64,000 nucleotides of DNA from Paratinospora sagittata (lineage: Eukaryota; Streptophyta; Magnoliopsida; Ranunculales; Menispermaceae). The notes beneath the pieces were generated by a model that worked only from the letters and a program-made list of their open reading frames with translations, did not search any database and was not told where the DNA came from. The position numbers were made by a program, and so were the translations under genes. Below are positions 22,652 through 35,612 of this stretch, piece after piece. Each line of letters opens with the position of its first letter. Position 1 is the stretch's first letter. Location: the NCBI GenBank assembly GCA_035771175.1, contig JAYMFD010001271.1:1488001-1552000 (forward strand), written 5' to 3'.

Positions 22652-23834
22652 AACAACTTTAGATTAAACAATGTTTTGAATTCAAATCATTTCCTACTCT
22701 CTTGCTCTTTAAGCTGCAATTGCTAGTTTAATAAAACACTCATTGTCTAATTTTCAAAGATACAACACACACGATTTCAGCAAGTTAGACTGAGCTTTCC
22801 GAAGAGTATTTCAAAAGAAGAAAGTCGTGATTCTTGCATTGCCAATAAATGCTTCGACCCGAATCAAAGTTGGAAACTGTCTTGAAGATAATTTCATTGT
22901 TTAACAAGTTCTTCATTATATCCCTTTTGTGCTTAGATTTTAAGAAGCAATTCATTGTTTTAAACTGTAAGTATATGAAGTGTTCTCAGTAAGAGAACAC
23001 AACACATCACCTATATTCTTTCTTTGAGAGCTACAACTAATCATCAAGAACACATCAAATTATAGCTATCAAAGTCTACAAAGATCAAGCTCTAAGAACG
23101 AAGACATATCTCAATGCTAATGCGTTAGTTCAATCTTAGGTGTGTAGGGTAACCTCTCGATCAATCTCAGAACGAAAACACTCTAAATTGCAAAGTCTTC
23201 AATATCACTTGGATTTTGTATTCGATTTTGACAAAATATTTTCCGAAAGGTTTTAATCATAATTTCAATGAGTTTTGAATGATTTAAAAGTGTTTTGAGT
23301 CAATGAAATGGTTCTTAAGTGTTAAAATATTAATTTTTCCAAAATCGGGCTATCCACCACTTTGCCAAAATTTTACAAAAGGTAATAGCGCACTATCAGT
23401 GTTGATAGCACGCTGATAGGGTTGAATAATCAAAAATCAATTTTTCTAGAAAATTGCCTACAACGCGCTATCCCTCGCTATCCCTTTTGATAACTCGCTA
23501 TAAAGTAGTTACCGTGATCTTTCAATTTTTACTAAAATAGGCAATAGCGTGCAATAGGCCTAGATTGCACGCTTACGGAAAGTCCAAAAAATCGAGCTCT
23601 TGGGTATGTGTATATCGACTTACAATAGCCCGCTATAAGTCATTAGGGGCCATGATACACAACCCAATTGCATGCTATCGAAGTTTGAATTAGAAATCTC
23701 ACATTTCTAACGAGAAAAACAGAGGCCCTTTCCCTTGCTCGATTTTTCCATTCCTTACACAGTTTTGACGAGGAATCGTAATTGAAATATTCTCCACTAA
23801 CACATGGTTGATGCCCATTATTTCGCACGGCCAA
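22652..23834 (+). repeat. Satellite unit U20 (1183 bp, class B)
   Basis: Exact 10-bp duplication. Marks are 'tctttgagag', 'aacactctaaattg' (shared in part with U18), 'tttctagaaa', 'ttcaatttttac' with 'aaaataggc', 'aacagaggcc' and 'cccattatttcg'. Confidence 0.97.
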
Positions 23835-25018
23835 AACAACTTTAGATTAAACAATGTTTTGAAATCAAATCATTTCCTACTCTCTTGCTCTTTAAGCTGC
23901 AATTGCTAATTTAATAAAACACCCATTGTCTAATTTTCAAAGATACAACACACACGATTTTAGCAAGTTAGACTGAGCTTTCCGAAGAGTATTTCAAAAG
24001 AAGAAAGTCGTGATTCTTGCATTGCCAATAAATGCTTCGACCCGAATCAAAGTTGGAAACTGTCTTGAAGATAATTTCATTGTTTAACAAGTTCTTCATT
24101 ATATCCCTTTTGTGCTGAGATTTTAAGAAGCAATTCATTGTTTTAAACTGTAAGTATATGAAGCGTTTTCAGTAAGAGAACACAACACATCACCTATATT
24201 CTTTCTCTGAGAGCAACAACTAATCATCAAGAACACATCAAATTATAGCTATCAAAGTCTACAAAGATCAAGTTCTAAGAACGAAGACATATCTCAATGC
24301 TAATGCGTTAGTTCAATCTTAGGTGTGTAGGGTAACCTCTCGATCAATCTCAGCACGAAAACTCACTAAATTGCAAAGTCTTCAATATCACTTGGATTTA
24401 GTATTTGATTTTGACAAAATATTTTCCGAAAGGTTTTAATCATAATTTCAATGAGTTTTGAATGATTTAAAAGTGTTTTGAGTCAATGAAATGGTTCTTA
24501 AGTGTTAAAATATTAATTTTTTCAAAATCGGGCTATCCACCACCTTGCCAAAATTTTACAAAAGGTAATAGCGCACTATCAGTGTTGATAGCACGCTGAT
24601 AGGGTTGAATAATCAAAAATCAATTTTTCTGGAAAATTGCCTACAACGCGCTATCCCTCGCTATCCCTTTTGATAACTCGCTATAAAGTAGTTACCGTGA
24701 TCTTTCGATTTTTACTAAAATGGGCAATAGCGTGCAATAGGCCTAGATTGCACGCTAACGGAAAGTCCAAAAAAATCGAGCTCTTGGGTATGTGTTTATC
24801 GACTTACAATAGCCCGCTATAAGTCATTAGGGGGCATGATACACAACCCAATTGCATGCTATCGAAGTTTGAATTAGAAATCTCACATTTCTAACGAGAA
24901 AAACGGAGGCCCTTTCCCTTGTTCGATTTTTCCATTCCATACACAGTTTTGAGGGGGAATCGTAACTAAAATATTCTCCACTAACACATGGATGATGCCC
25001 ATTGTTTCGCACGGCCAA
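23835..25018 (+). repeat. Satellite unit U21 (1184 bp, class B, no EcoRI site)
   Basis: 'gaaatcaaatc' near 23871 replaces the usual 'gaattcaaatc'. Further marks are 'ttttagcaag', 'gaagcgttttc', 'agttctaagaac', 'tttttcaaaatc' and 'caccttgcc'. U23 shares these apart from 'gaagcgttctc', giving an alternating pattern with U22 and U24. Confidence 0.97.
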
Positions 25019-26202
25019 AACAACTTTAGATTAAACAATGTTTTGAATTCAAATCATTTCCTACTCTCTTGCTCTTTAAGCTGCAATTGCTAATTTAATA
25101 AAACACTCATTCTCTAATTTTCAAAGATACAACACACACGATTTCAGCAAGTTAGATTGAGCTTTCCGAAGAGTATTTCAAAAGAAGAAAGTCGTGATTC
25201 TTGCATTGCCAATAAATGCTTCGACCCGAATCAAAGATGGAAACTGTCTTGAAGATAATTTCATTGTTTAACAAGTTCTTCATTATATCCCTTTTGTGCT
25301 GAGATTTTAAGAAGCAATTCATTCTTTTAAACTGTAAGTATATGAAGTGTTCTCAGAAAGAGAACACAACACATCACCTATATTCTTTCTCTGAGAGCTA
25401 CAACTAATCATCAAGAACACATCAAATTATAGCTATCAAAGTCTACAAAGATCAAGCTCTAAGAACGAGGACATATCTCAATGCTAATGCGTTAGTTCAA
25501 TCTTAGGTGTGTAGGGTAACCTCTCGATCAATCTCAGCACGAAAACTCACTAAATTGTAAAGTCTTCAATATCATTTGGATTTAGTATTTGATTTTGACA
25601 AAATATTTTCCGAAAGGTTTTAATCAAAATTTCAATGAGTTTTGAATGATTTAAAAGTGTTTTGAGTCAATGAAATGGTTCTTAAGTGTTAAAATATTAA
25701 TTTTTCCAAAATCGGGCTATCCACCACTTTGCCAAAATTTTACAAAAGGTAATAGCGCACTATCAGTGTTGATAGCACGTTGATAGGGTTGAATAATCAA
25801 AAATCAATTTTTCTGGAAAATTGCCTACAACACGCTATCCCTCGCTATCCCTTTTGATTACTCGCTATAAAGTAGTTACCGTGATCTTTCGATTTTTACT
25901 AAAATGGGCAATAGCGTGCAATAGGCCTAGATTGCACGCTAACGGAAAGTCCAAAAAAATCGAGCTCTTGGGTATGTGTATATCGACTTACAATAGCACG
26001 CTATAAGTCATTAGGGGGCATGATACACAACCCAATTGCATGCTATCGAAGTTTGAATTAGAAATCTCACATTTCTAACGAGAAAAACGGAGGCCCTTTC
26101 CCTTGCTCGATTTTTCCATTCCTTACACAGTTTTGAGGGGGAATCGTAATTGAAATATTCTCCACTAACACATGGATGATGCCCATTGTTTCGCACGGCC
26201 AA
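25019..26202 (+). repeat. Satellite unit U22 (1184 bp, class B)
   Basis: Marks 'cattctctaat', 'caaagatgg', 'taaattgtaaag' and 'taatcaaaatttc' are shared with U24. Private changes are 'cagaaagag' (hairpin loop), 'cacgttgatag', 'gattactcgc' and 'aatagcacgctat'. Confidence 0.97.
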
Positions 26203-27386
26203 AACAACTTTAGATTAAACAATGTTTTGAAATCAAATCATTTCCTACTCTCTTGCACTTTGAGCTGCAATTGCTAATTTAATAAAACACTCATTGTCTA
26301 ATTTTCAAAGATACAACACACACGATTTTAGCAAGTTAGACTGAGCTTTCCGAAGAGTATTTCAAAAGAAGAAAGTCGTGATTCTTGCATTGCCAATAAA
26401 TGCTTCGACCCGAATCAAAGTTGGAAACTGTCTTGAAGATAACTTCATTGTTTAGCAAGTTCTTCATTATATCCCTTTTGTGCTAAGATTTTAAGAAGCA
26501 ATTCATTGTTTTAAACTGTAAGTATATGAAGCGTTCTCAGTAAGAGACCACAACACATCACCTATATTCTTTCTCTGAGAGCTACAACTAATCATCAAGA
26601 ACACATCAAATTATAGCTATCAAAGTCTGCAAAGATCAAGTTCTAAGAACGAAGACATATCTCAATGCTAATGCGTTAGTTCAATCTTAGGTGTGTAGGG
26701 TAACCTCTCGATCAATCTCAGCACGAAAACTCACTAAATTGCAAAGTGTTCAATATCACTTGGATTTAGTATTTGATTTTGACAAAATATTTTCCGAAAG
26801 GTTTTAATCATAATTTCAATGAGTTTTGAATGATTTAAAAGTGTTTTGAGTCAATGAAATGGTTCTTAAGTGTTAAAATATTAATTTTTTCAAAATCGGG
26901 CTATCCACCACCTTGCCAAAATTTTACAAAAGGTAATAGCGCACTATCAGTGTTGATAGCACGCTGATAGGGTTGAATAATCAAAAATCAATTTTTCTGG
27001 AAAATTGCCTACAACACGCTATCCCTCGCTATCCCTTTTGATAACTCGCTATAAAGTAGTTACCGTGATCTTTCGATTTTTACAAAAATGGGCAATAGCG
27101 TGCAATAGGCCTAGATTGCACGCTAACGGAAAGTCCAAAAAAATCGAGCTCTTGGGTATGTGTTTATCGACTTACAATAGCCCGCTATAAGTCATTAGGG
27201 GGCATGATACACAACCCAATTGCATGCTATCGAAGTTTGAATTAGAAATCTCACATTTCTAACGAGAAAAACGGAGGCCCTTTCCCTTGCTCGATTTTTC
27301 CATTCCTTACACAGTTTTGAGGGGGAATCGTAACTAAAATATTCTCCACTAACGCATGGATGATGCCCATTGTTTCGCATGGCCAA
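26203..27386 (+). repeat. Satellite unit U23 (1184 bp, class B, no EcoRI site)
   Basis: Partner of U21 (shared 'gaaatcaaatc', 'ttttagcaag', 'agttctaagaac', 'caccttgcc'). Private changes are 'cttgcactttgagctg', 'agagaccac', 'agtctgcaaag', 'tttacaaaaatgg', 'aacgcatgg' and 'cgcatggcc'. Confidence 0.97.
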
Positions 27387-28568
27387 AACAACTTTAGATT
27401 AAACAATGTTTTGAAATCAAATCATTTCCTACTCTCTTGCTCTTTCAGCTGCAATTGCTAATTTAATAAAACACTCATTCTCTAATTTTCAAAGATACAA
27501 CACACACGATTTCAGCAAGTTAGACTGAGCTTTCCGAAGAGTATTTCAAAAGAAGAAAGTCGTGATTCTTGCATTGCCAATAAATGCTTCGACCCGAATC
27601 AAAGATGGAAACTGTCTTGAAGATAATTTCATTGTTTAACAAGTTCTTCATTATATCCCTTTTGTGCTTAGATTTTAAGAAGCAATTCATTGTTTTAAAC
27701 TGTAAGTATATGAAGTGTTCTCAATAAGAGAACACAACACATCACCTATATTCTTTCTCTGAGAGCTACAACTAATCATCAAGAACACATCAAATTATAG
27801 CTATCAAAGTCTACAAAGATCAAGCTCTAAGAACGAGGACATATCTCAATGCTAATGCGTTAGTTCAATCTTAGGTGTGTAGGGTAACCTCTCGATCAAT
27901 CTCAGCACGAAAACTCACTAAATTGTAAAGTCTTCAATATCACTTGGATTTAGTTTTTGATTTTGACAAAATATTTTCCGAAAGGTTTTAATCAAAATTT
28001 CAATGAGTTTTGAATGATTTAAAAGTGTTTTGAGTCAATGAAATGGTTCTTAAGTGTTAAAATATTAATTTTTCCAAAATCGGGCTATCCACCACTTTGC
28101 CAAAATTTTACAAAAGGTAATAGCGCACTATCAGTGTTGATAGCACGCTGATAGGGTTGAATAATCAAAAATCAATTTTTCTGGAAAATTGCCTACAACA
28201 TGCTATCCCTCGCTATCCCTTTTGATAACTCGCTATAAAGTAGTTACCGTGATCTTTCGATTTTTACTAAAATGGGCAATAGCGTGCAATAGGCCTAGAT
28301 TGCACGCTAACGGATAGTCCAAAAAATCGAGCTCTTGGGTATGTGTATATCGACTTACAATAGCCCGCTATAAGTCATTAGGGGCATGATACACAACCCA
28401 ATTGCATGCTATCGAACTTTGAATTAGAAATCTCATATTTCTAACGAAAAAAACGGAGGCCCTTTCCCTTGCTCTATTTTTCCATTCCTTACACAGTTTT
28501 GACGGGGAATCGTAGCTGAAATATTCTCCACTAACACATGGATGATGCCCATTGTTTAGCACGGCCAA
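27387..28568 (+). repeat. Satellite unit U24 (1182 bp, class B, no EcoRI site)
   Basis: Partner of U22, but starts with 'gaaatcaaatc' like U21 and U23. Private changes are 'tttcagctg', 'ctcaataagag', 'tagtttttga', 'acatgctatccct', 'cggatagtcc', 'ctcatatttc', 'aacgaaaaaaac' and 'tttagcacgg'. Last long unit before the short-unit region. Confidence 0.97.
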
Positions 28569-29742
28569 AACAACTTTAGATTAAACAATGTTTTGAATTC
28601 AAATCATTTCCTACTATCTTGCTCTTTAAGCTGCAATTGCTAATTTAATAAAACACTCATTGTCTAATTTTCAAAGATACAACACACACGATTTCAGCAA
28701 GTTAAACTGAGCTTTCCGAAGAGTATTTCAAAAGAAGAAAGTCGTGATTCTTGCATTGCCAATAAATGCTTCGACCCGAATAAAAATTGGAAACTGTCTT
28801 CAAGATAATTTCATTGTTTAACAAGTTCTTCATTATATCCCTTTTGTGCTGAGATTTTAAGAAGCAATTCATTGTTTTAAACTGTAAGTATATGAAGTGT
28901 TCTCAGTAAGAGAACACAACACATCACCTATATTCTTTCTCTGAGAGCTACAACTAATCATCAAGAACACATCAAATTATAGCTATCAAAGTCTACAAAG
29001 ATCAAGCTCTAAGAACGAGGACCTATCTCAATGCTAATGCGTTAGTTCAATCTTAGGTGTGTAGGGTAACCTCTCGATCAATCTCAGCACGAAAACTCAC
29101 TAAATTGCAAAGTCTTCAATATCACTTGGATTTAGTATTTGATTTTGACAAAATATTTTCCGAAAGGTTTTAATCATAATTTCAATGAGTTTTGAATGAT
29201 TTAAAAGTGTTTTGAGGTAATGAAATGGTTCTTAAGTGTTAAAATATTAGTTTATCCAAAATCGGGCTATCCACCACTTTGCCAAAATTTTACAAAAGGT
29301 AATAGCGCACTATCAGTGTTGATAGCACGCTGATAGGGTTGAATAACCAAAAATCAAATTTTCCGGAGAATTGCCTACAACGCGTTATCCCTTTTGATAA
29401 CTCGCTATAAAGTAGTTACCGTGATCTTTTGATTTTTACAAAAATCGGCAATAGCGTGCAATAGGCCTAGATTGCACGCTAACGGAAAGTCCAAAAAACT
29501 CGAGCTCTTGGGTATGTGTATATCGACTTACAATAGCCCGCTATAAGTCATTAGGGGGCATGATACACAACCCAATTGCATGCTATCGAAGTTTGAATTA
29601 GAAATCTCACATTTCTAACGAGAAAAACGGAGGCCCTTTCCCTTGTTCGATTTTTCCATTCCTTACACAGTTTTGACGGGGAATCGTAATTGAAATATTC
29701 TCCACTAACACATGGATGATGCCCATTGTTTTGCACGGCCAA
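28569..29742 (+). repeat. Satellite unit U25 (1174 bp, class C)
   Basis: Marks are 'ctactatcttgc', 'gttaaactgag', 'gaataaaaattgg', 'cttcaagat', 'gaggacctatc', 'gaggtaatg', 'ttagtttatcc', 'cggagaattg', 'gatcttttgatttttac' and 'ttgttcga'. From 28868 it matches U30. Confidence 0.97.
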
Positions 29743-30917
29743 AACAACTTTAGATTAAACAATGTTTTGAATTCAAATCATTTCCTACTCTCTTGCTCTT
29801 TAAGCTGCAATTGCTAATTTAATAAAACTCTCATTGTCTAATTTTCAAAGATACAACACACACGATTTCAGCAAGTTAGACTGAGCTTTCCGAAGAGTAT
29901 TTCAAAAGAAGAAAGTCGTGATTCTTGCATTGCCAATAAATGCTTCAACCCGAATCAATGTTGGAAATTGTCTTGAAGATAATTTCATTGTTTAACAAGT
30001 TCTTCAATATATCCCTTTTGTGCTGAGATTTTAAGAAGCAATTCATTGTTTTAAACTGTAAGTATATGAAGTGTTCTCAGTAAGAGAACACAACACATCA
30101 CCTATATTCTTTCTCTGAGAGCTACAACTAATCATCAAGAACACATCAAATTATAGCTATCAAAGTCTACAAAGATCAAGCTCTAAGAACGAGGACATAT
30201 CTCAATGCTAATGCGTTAGTTCAATCTTAGGTGTGTAGGGTAACCTCTCGATCAATCTCAGCACGAAAACTCTCTAAATTGCAAAGTCTTCAATATCACT
30301 TGGATTTTGTATTTGATTTGGACAAAATATTTTCCGAAAGGTTTTAATCATAATTTCAATGAGTTTTGAATGATTTAAAAGTGTTTTGAGTCAATGAAAT
30401 GGTTCTTACGTGTTAAAATATTAATTTTTCCAAAATCGGGCTATCCACCACTTTGCCAAAATTTTACAAAAGGTAATAGCGCACTATCAGTGTTGATAGC
30501 ACGCTGATAGGGTTGAATAATCAAAAATCAATTTTTCTGGAAAATTGCCTACAACGCGCTATCCCTTTTGATAACTCGCTGTAAAGTAGTTACCGTGATC
30601 ATTCGATTTTTACTAAAATGGGCAATAGCGTGCAATAGGCATTGATTGCACGCTAACGGAAAATCCAAAAAACTCGAGCTCTTGGGTATGTGTATATCGA
30701 CTTACAATAGCCCGCTATAAGTCATTAGGGGGCATGATACACAACCCAATTGCCTGCTATCCAAGTTTTGAGTTGGAAATCTCACATTTCTAACGAGAAA
30801 ATCTTAGGCCTTTTCCCTTGCTCGGTTTTTCCATTCCTTACACAGTTTTGACGGGGAATCGTAACTGAAATATTCTTCACTAAGACATGGATGATGCCCA
30901 TTGTCTCGCACGGCCAA
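29743..30917 (+). repeat. Satellite unit U26 (1175 bp, class A)
   Basis: Its tail carries a distinct set shared with U31 and U34: 'gcattgattgcacg', 'ggaaaatcc', 'ttgcctgctatcc', 'gttggaaatc', 'ttaggccttttcc', 'ctcggttttt', 'attcttcac' and 'ttgtctcgcac'. The spacer of the 11-bp inverted repeat is changed but the arms survive. Confidence 0.97.
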
Positions 30918-32090
30918 AACAACTTTAGATTAAACAATGTTTTGAATTCAAATCATTTCCTACTCTCTTGCTCTTTAACTGCAATTGCTAATTTAATAAA
31001 ACACTCATTGTCTAATTTTCAAAAATACAACACACACGATTTCAGCAAGTTAGACTGAGCTTTCCGAAGAGTATTTCAAAAGAAGAAAGTCGTGATTCTT
31101 GCATTGCCAATAAATGCTTCGACCCGAATCAAAGTTGGAAACTGCCTTGAAGATAACTTCATTGTTTAACAAGTTCTTCATTATATCCCTTTTGGGCTGA
31201 GATTTTAAGAAGCATTTCATTGTTTTAAACTGTAAGTATATGAAGTGTTCTCAGTAAGAGAACACAACACATCACCTATATTCTTTCTCTGAGAGCTACA
31301 ACTAATCATCAAGAACACATCAAATTATAGCTATCAAAGTCTACAAAGATCAAGCTCTAAGAACGAGGACATATCTCAATGCTAATGCGTTAGTTCAATC
31401 TTAGGTGTGTAGGGTAACCTCTCGATCAATCTCAGCACGAAAACTCACTAAATTGCAAAGTCTTCAATATCACTTGGATTTAGTATTTGGTTTTGACAAA
31501 ATATTTTCCGAAAGGTTTTAATCATAATTTCAATGAGTTTTGAATGATTTAAAAGTGTTTTGAGTCAATGAAATGGTTCTTAAGTGTTAAAATATTAGTT
31601 TATCCAAAATCGGGCTATCCACCACTTTGCCAAAATTTTACAAAAGGTAATAGCGCACTATCAGTGTTGATAGCACGCTGATAGGGTTGAATAACCAAAA
31701 ATCAAATTTTCCGGAAAATTGCCTACAACGCGCTATCCCCTTTGATAACTCGCTATAAAGTAGTTACCGTGATCTTTCGATTTTTACTAAAATCGGCAAT
31801 AGCGTGCAATAGGCCTAGATTGCACGCTAACGGAAAGTCAAAAAAACTCGAGCTCTTGGGTATGTGTATATCGACTTACAATAGCCCGCTATAAGTCATT
31901 AGGGGGTATGATACACAACCCAATTGCATGCTATCGAAGTTTGAATTAGAAATCTCACATTTCTAACGAGAAAAACGGAGGCCCTTTCCCTTGCTTGATT
32001 TTTCCATTCCTTACACAGTTTTGACGGGGAATCGTAATTGAAATATTCTCCACTAACACATGGATGATGCCCATTGTTTCGCACGGCCAA
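30918..32090 (+). repeat. Satellite unit U27 (1173 bp, class C)
   Basis: Marks are 'tctttaactgc' (1 bp shorter), 'gtatttggttttg', 'ttagtttatcc', 'gtcaaaaaaactcg', 'agggggtatg' and 'ggccaacacaac'. Partner of U32. Confidence 0.97.
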
Positions 32091-33264
32091 CACAACTTTA
32101 GATTAAACAATGTTTTGAATTCAAATCATTTCCTACTCTCTTGCTCTTTAAGCTGCAATTGCTAATTTAATAAAACACTCATTGTCTAATTTTCAAAAAT
32201 ACAACACACACGATTTCAGCAAGTTAGACTGAGCTTTCCGAAGAGTATTTCAAAAGAAGAAAGTCGTGATTCTTGCATTGCCAATAAATGCTTCGACCCG
32301 AATCAAACTTGGAAACTGCCTTGAAGATAACTTCATTGTTTAACAAGTTCTTCATTATATCCCTTTTGTGCTGAGATTTTAAGAAGCAATTCATTGTTTT
32401 AAACTGTAAGTATATGAAGTGTTCTCAGTAAGAGAACACAACACATCACCTATATTCTTTCTCTGAGAGCTACAACTAATCATCAAGAACACATCAAATT
32501 ATAGCTATCAAAGTCTACAAAGATCAAGCTCTAAGAACGAGGACATATCTCAATGCTAATGCGTTAGTTCAATCTTAGGTGTGTAGGGTAACCTCTCGAT
32601 CAATCTCAGCACGAAAACTCACTAAATTGCAAAGTCTTCAATATCACTTGGATATAGTATTTGGTTTTGACAAAATATTTTCCGAAAGGTTTTAATCTTA
32701 ATTTCAATGAGTTTTGAATGATTTAAAAGTGTTTTGAGTCAATGAAATGGTTCTTAAGTGTTAAAATATTAGTTTATCCAAAATCGGGCTATCCACCACT
32801 TTGCCAAAATTTTACAATAGGTAATAGCGCACTATCAGTGTTGATAGCACGCTGATAGGGTTAGATAACCAAAAATCAAATTTTCCGGAGAATTGCCTAC
32901 AACGCGTTATCCCTTTTGATAACTCGCTATAAAGTAGTTACCGTGATCTTTCGATTTTTACTAAAATCGGCAATAGCGTGCAATAGGCCTAGATTGCACG
33001 CTAACGGAAAGTCCAAAAAACTCGAGCTCTTGGGTATGTGTATATCGACTTACAATAGCCCGCTATAAGTCATTAGGGGGCATGATACACAACCCAATTG
33101 CATGCTATCGAAGTTTGAATTAGAAATCTCACATTTCTAATGAGAAAAACGGAGGCCCTTTCCCTTGCTCGATTTTTCCATTCCTTACCCAGTTTTGACG
33201 GGGAATCGTAATTCAAATATTCTCCACTAACACATGGATGATGCCCATTGTTTCGCACGGCCAA
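32091..33264 (+). repeat. Satellite unit U28 (1174 bp, class C)
   Basis: Marks are 'ggatatagtatttgg', 'taatcttaattt', 'acaataggtaatag', 'gttagataacc', 'cttacccag' and 'aattcaaatat'. Partner of U33. Confidence 0.97.
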
Positions 33265-34438
33265 AACAACTTTAGATTAAACAATGTTTTGAATTCAAAT
33301 CATTTCCTACTCTCTTGCTCTTTAAGCTGCAATTGCTAATTTAATAAAACACTCATTGTCTAATTTTCAAAGATACAACACACACGATTTCAGCAAGTTA
33401 GATGAGCTTTCCGAAGAGTATTTCAAAAGAAGAAAGTCGTGATTCTTGCCTTGCCAATAAATGCTTCGACCCGAATCAAAGTTGGAAACTGTCTTGAAGA
33501 TAATTTCATTGTTTAACAAGTTCTTCATTATATCCCTTTTGTGCTGAGATTTTAAGAAGCAATTCATTGTTTTTAACTGTAAGTATATGAAGTATTCTCA
33601 GTAAGAGAACACAACACATCACCTATATTCTTTCTCTGAGAGCTACAACTAATCATCAAGAACACATCATATTATAGCTATCAAAGTCTACAAAGATCAA
33701 GCTCTAAGAACGAGGACATATCTCAATGCTAATGCGTTAGTTCAATCTTAGGTGTGTAGGGTAACCTCTCGATCAATCTCAGCACGAAAACTCACTAAAT
33801 TGCAAAGTCTTCAATATCACTTGGATTTAGTATTTGATTTTGACAAAATATTTTTCGAAAGGTTTTAATCATAATTTTCATGAGTTTTGAATGATTTTAA
33901 AGTGTTTTGAGTCAATGAAATGGTTCTTAAGAGTTAAAATATTAATTTTTCCAAAATCGGGCTATCCACCACTTTGCCAAAATTTTACAAAAGGTAATAG
34001 CGCACTATCAGTGTTGATAGCACGCTGATAGGGTTGAATAACCAAAAATCAAATTTTCCAGAAAATTGCCTACAACGCGCTGTCCCTTTTGATAACTCGC
34101 TATAAAGTAGTTACCATGATCATTCGATTTTTACTAAAATGGGCAATAGCGTGCAATAGGCCTAGATTGCACGCTAACGGAAATTCCAAAAAACTTGAGC
34201 TCTTGGGTATGTGTATATCGACTTACAATAGCCCGCTATAAGTCATTAGGGGGCATGATACACAACCCAATTGCATGCTATCAAAGTTTTGAGTTAGAAA
34301 TCTCACATTTCTAACGAGAAAAACGGAGGCCCTTTCCCTTGCTCGATTTTTCCACTCCTTACACAGTTTTGACGGGGAATCGTAACTGAAATATTCTCCA
34401 CTAAGACATGGATGATGCCCATTGTTTTGCACGGCCAA
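33265..34438 (+). repeat. Satellite unit U29 (1174 bp, class C)
   Basis: A 2-bp deletion ('gttagatgagc', near 33398) changes the local frame. Other private changes are 'ttgtttttaactg', 'agtattctc', 'aagagttaaaa', 'cgctgtccc', 'accatgatcattcg' and 'cttgagctc'. It has no partner within the 5870-bp repeat. Confidence 0.97.
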
Positions 34439-35612
34439 AACAACTTTAGATTAAACAATGTTTTGAATTCAAATCATTTCCTACTCTCTTGCTCTTTAAG
34501 CTGCAATTGCTAATTTAATAAAACACTCATTGTCTAATTTTAAAAGATACAACACACACGATTTCAGCAAGTTAGACTGAGCTTTCCGAAGAGTATTTCA
34601 AAAGAAGAAAGTCGTGATTCTTGCATTGCCAATAAATGCTTCGACCCGAATCAAAGTTGGAAACTGTCTTGAAGATAATTTCATTGTTTAACAAGTTCTT
34701 CATTATATCCCTTTTGTGCTGAGATTTTAAGAAGCATTTCATTGTTTTAAACTGTAAGTATATGAAGTGTTCTCAGTAAGAGAACACAACACATCACCTA
34801 TATTCTTTCTCTGAGAGCTACAACTAATCATCAAGAACACATCAAATTATAGCTATCAAAGTCTACAAAGATCAAGCTCTAAGAACGAGGACCTATCTCA
34901 ATGCTAATGCGTTAGTTCAATCTTAGGTGTGTAGGGTAACCTCTCGATCAATCTCAGCACGAAAACTCACTAAATTGCAAAGTCTTCAATATCACTTGGA
35001 TTTAGTATTTGATTTTGACAAAATATTTTCCGAAAGGTTTTAATCATAATTTCAATGAGTTTTGAATGATTTAAAAGTGTTTTGAGGTAATGAAATGGTT
35101 CTTAAGTGTTAAAATATTAGTTTATCCAAAATCGGGCTATCCACCACTTTGCCAAAATTTTACAAAAGGTAATAGCGCACTATCAGTGTTGATAGCACGC
35201 TGATAGGGTTGAATAACCAAAAATCAAATTTTCCGGAGAATTGCCTACAACGCGTTATCCCTTTTGATAACTCGCTATAAAGTAGTTACCGTGATCTTTT
35301 GATTTTTACAAAAATCGGCAATAGCGTGCAATAGGCCTAGATTGCACGCTAACGGAAAGTCCAAAAAACTCGAGCTCTTGGGTATGTGTATATCGACTTA
35401 CAATAGCCCGCTATAAGTCATTAGGGGGCATGATACACAACCCAATTGCATGCTATCGAAGTTTGAATTAGAAATCTCACATTTCTAACGAGAAAAACGG
35501 AGGCCCTTTCCCTTGTTCGATTTTTCCATTCCTTACACAGTTTTGACGGGGAATCGTAATTGAAATATTCTCCACTAACACATGGATGATGCCCATTGTT
35601 TTGCACGGCCAA
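34439..35612 (+). repeat. Satellite unit U30 (1174 bp, class C)
   Basis: Same as U25 from 34738 on ('gaggacctatc', 'gaggtaatg', 'cggagaattg', 'ttgttcga'). Its first 300 bp differ. Confidence 0.97.

Larger units (their letters stand above)
23835..28568 (+). repeat. Dimeric higher-order repeat U21-U22 / U23-U24 (period ~2.37 kb)
   Basis: Diagnostic variants alternate: U21 and U23 share one set, and U22 and U24 share another, at an offset of 2366-2368 bp. Private changes in each unit show this duplication is older than the 3376-bp identical trimer block. Confidence 0.8.

Noticed and set aside
33367..33567. Isolated minus-strand open frame in U29
   Set aside because: It is created by the private 2-bp deletion near 33402; the same stretch is closed in the other units.
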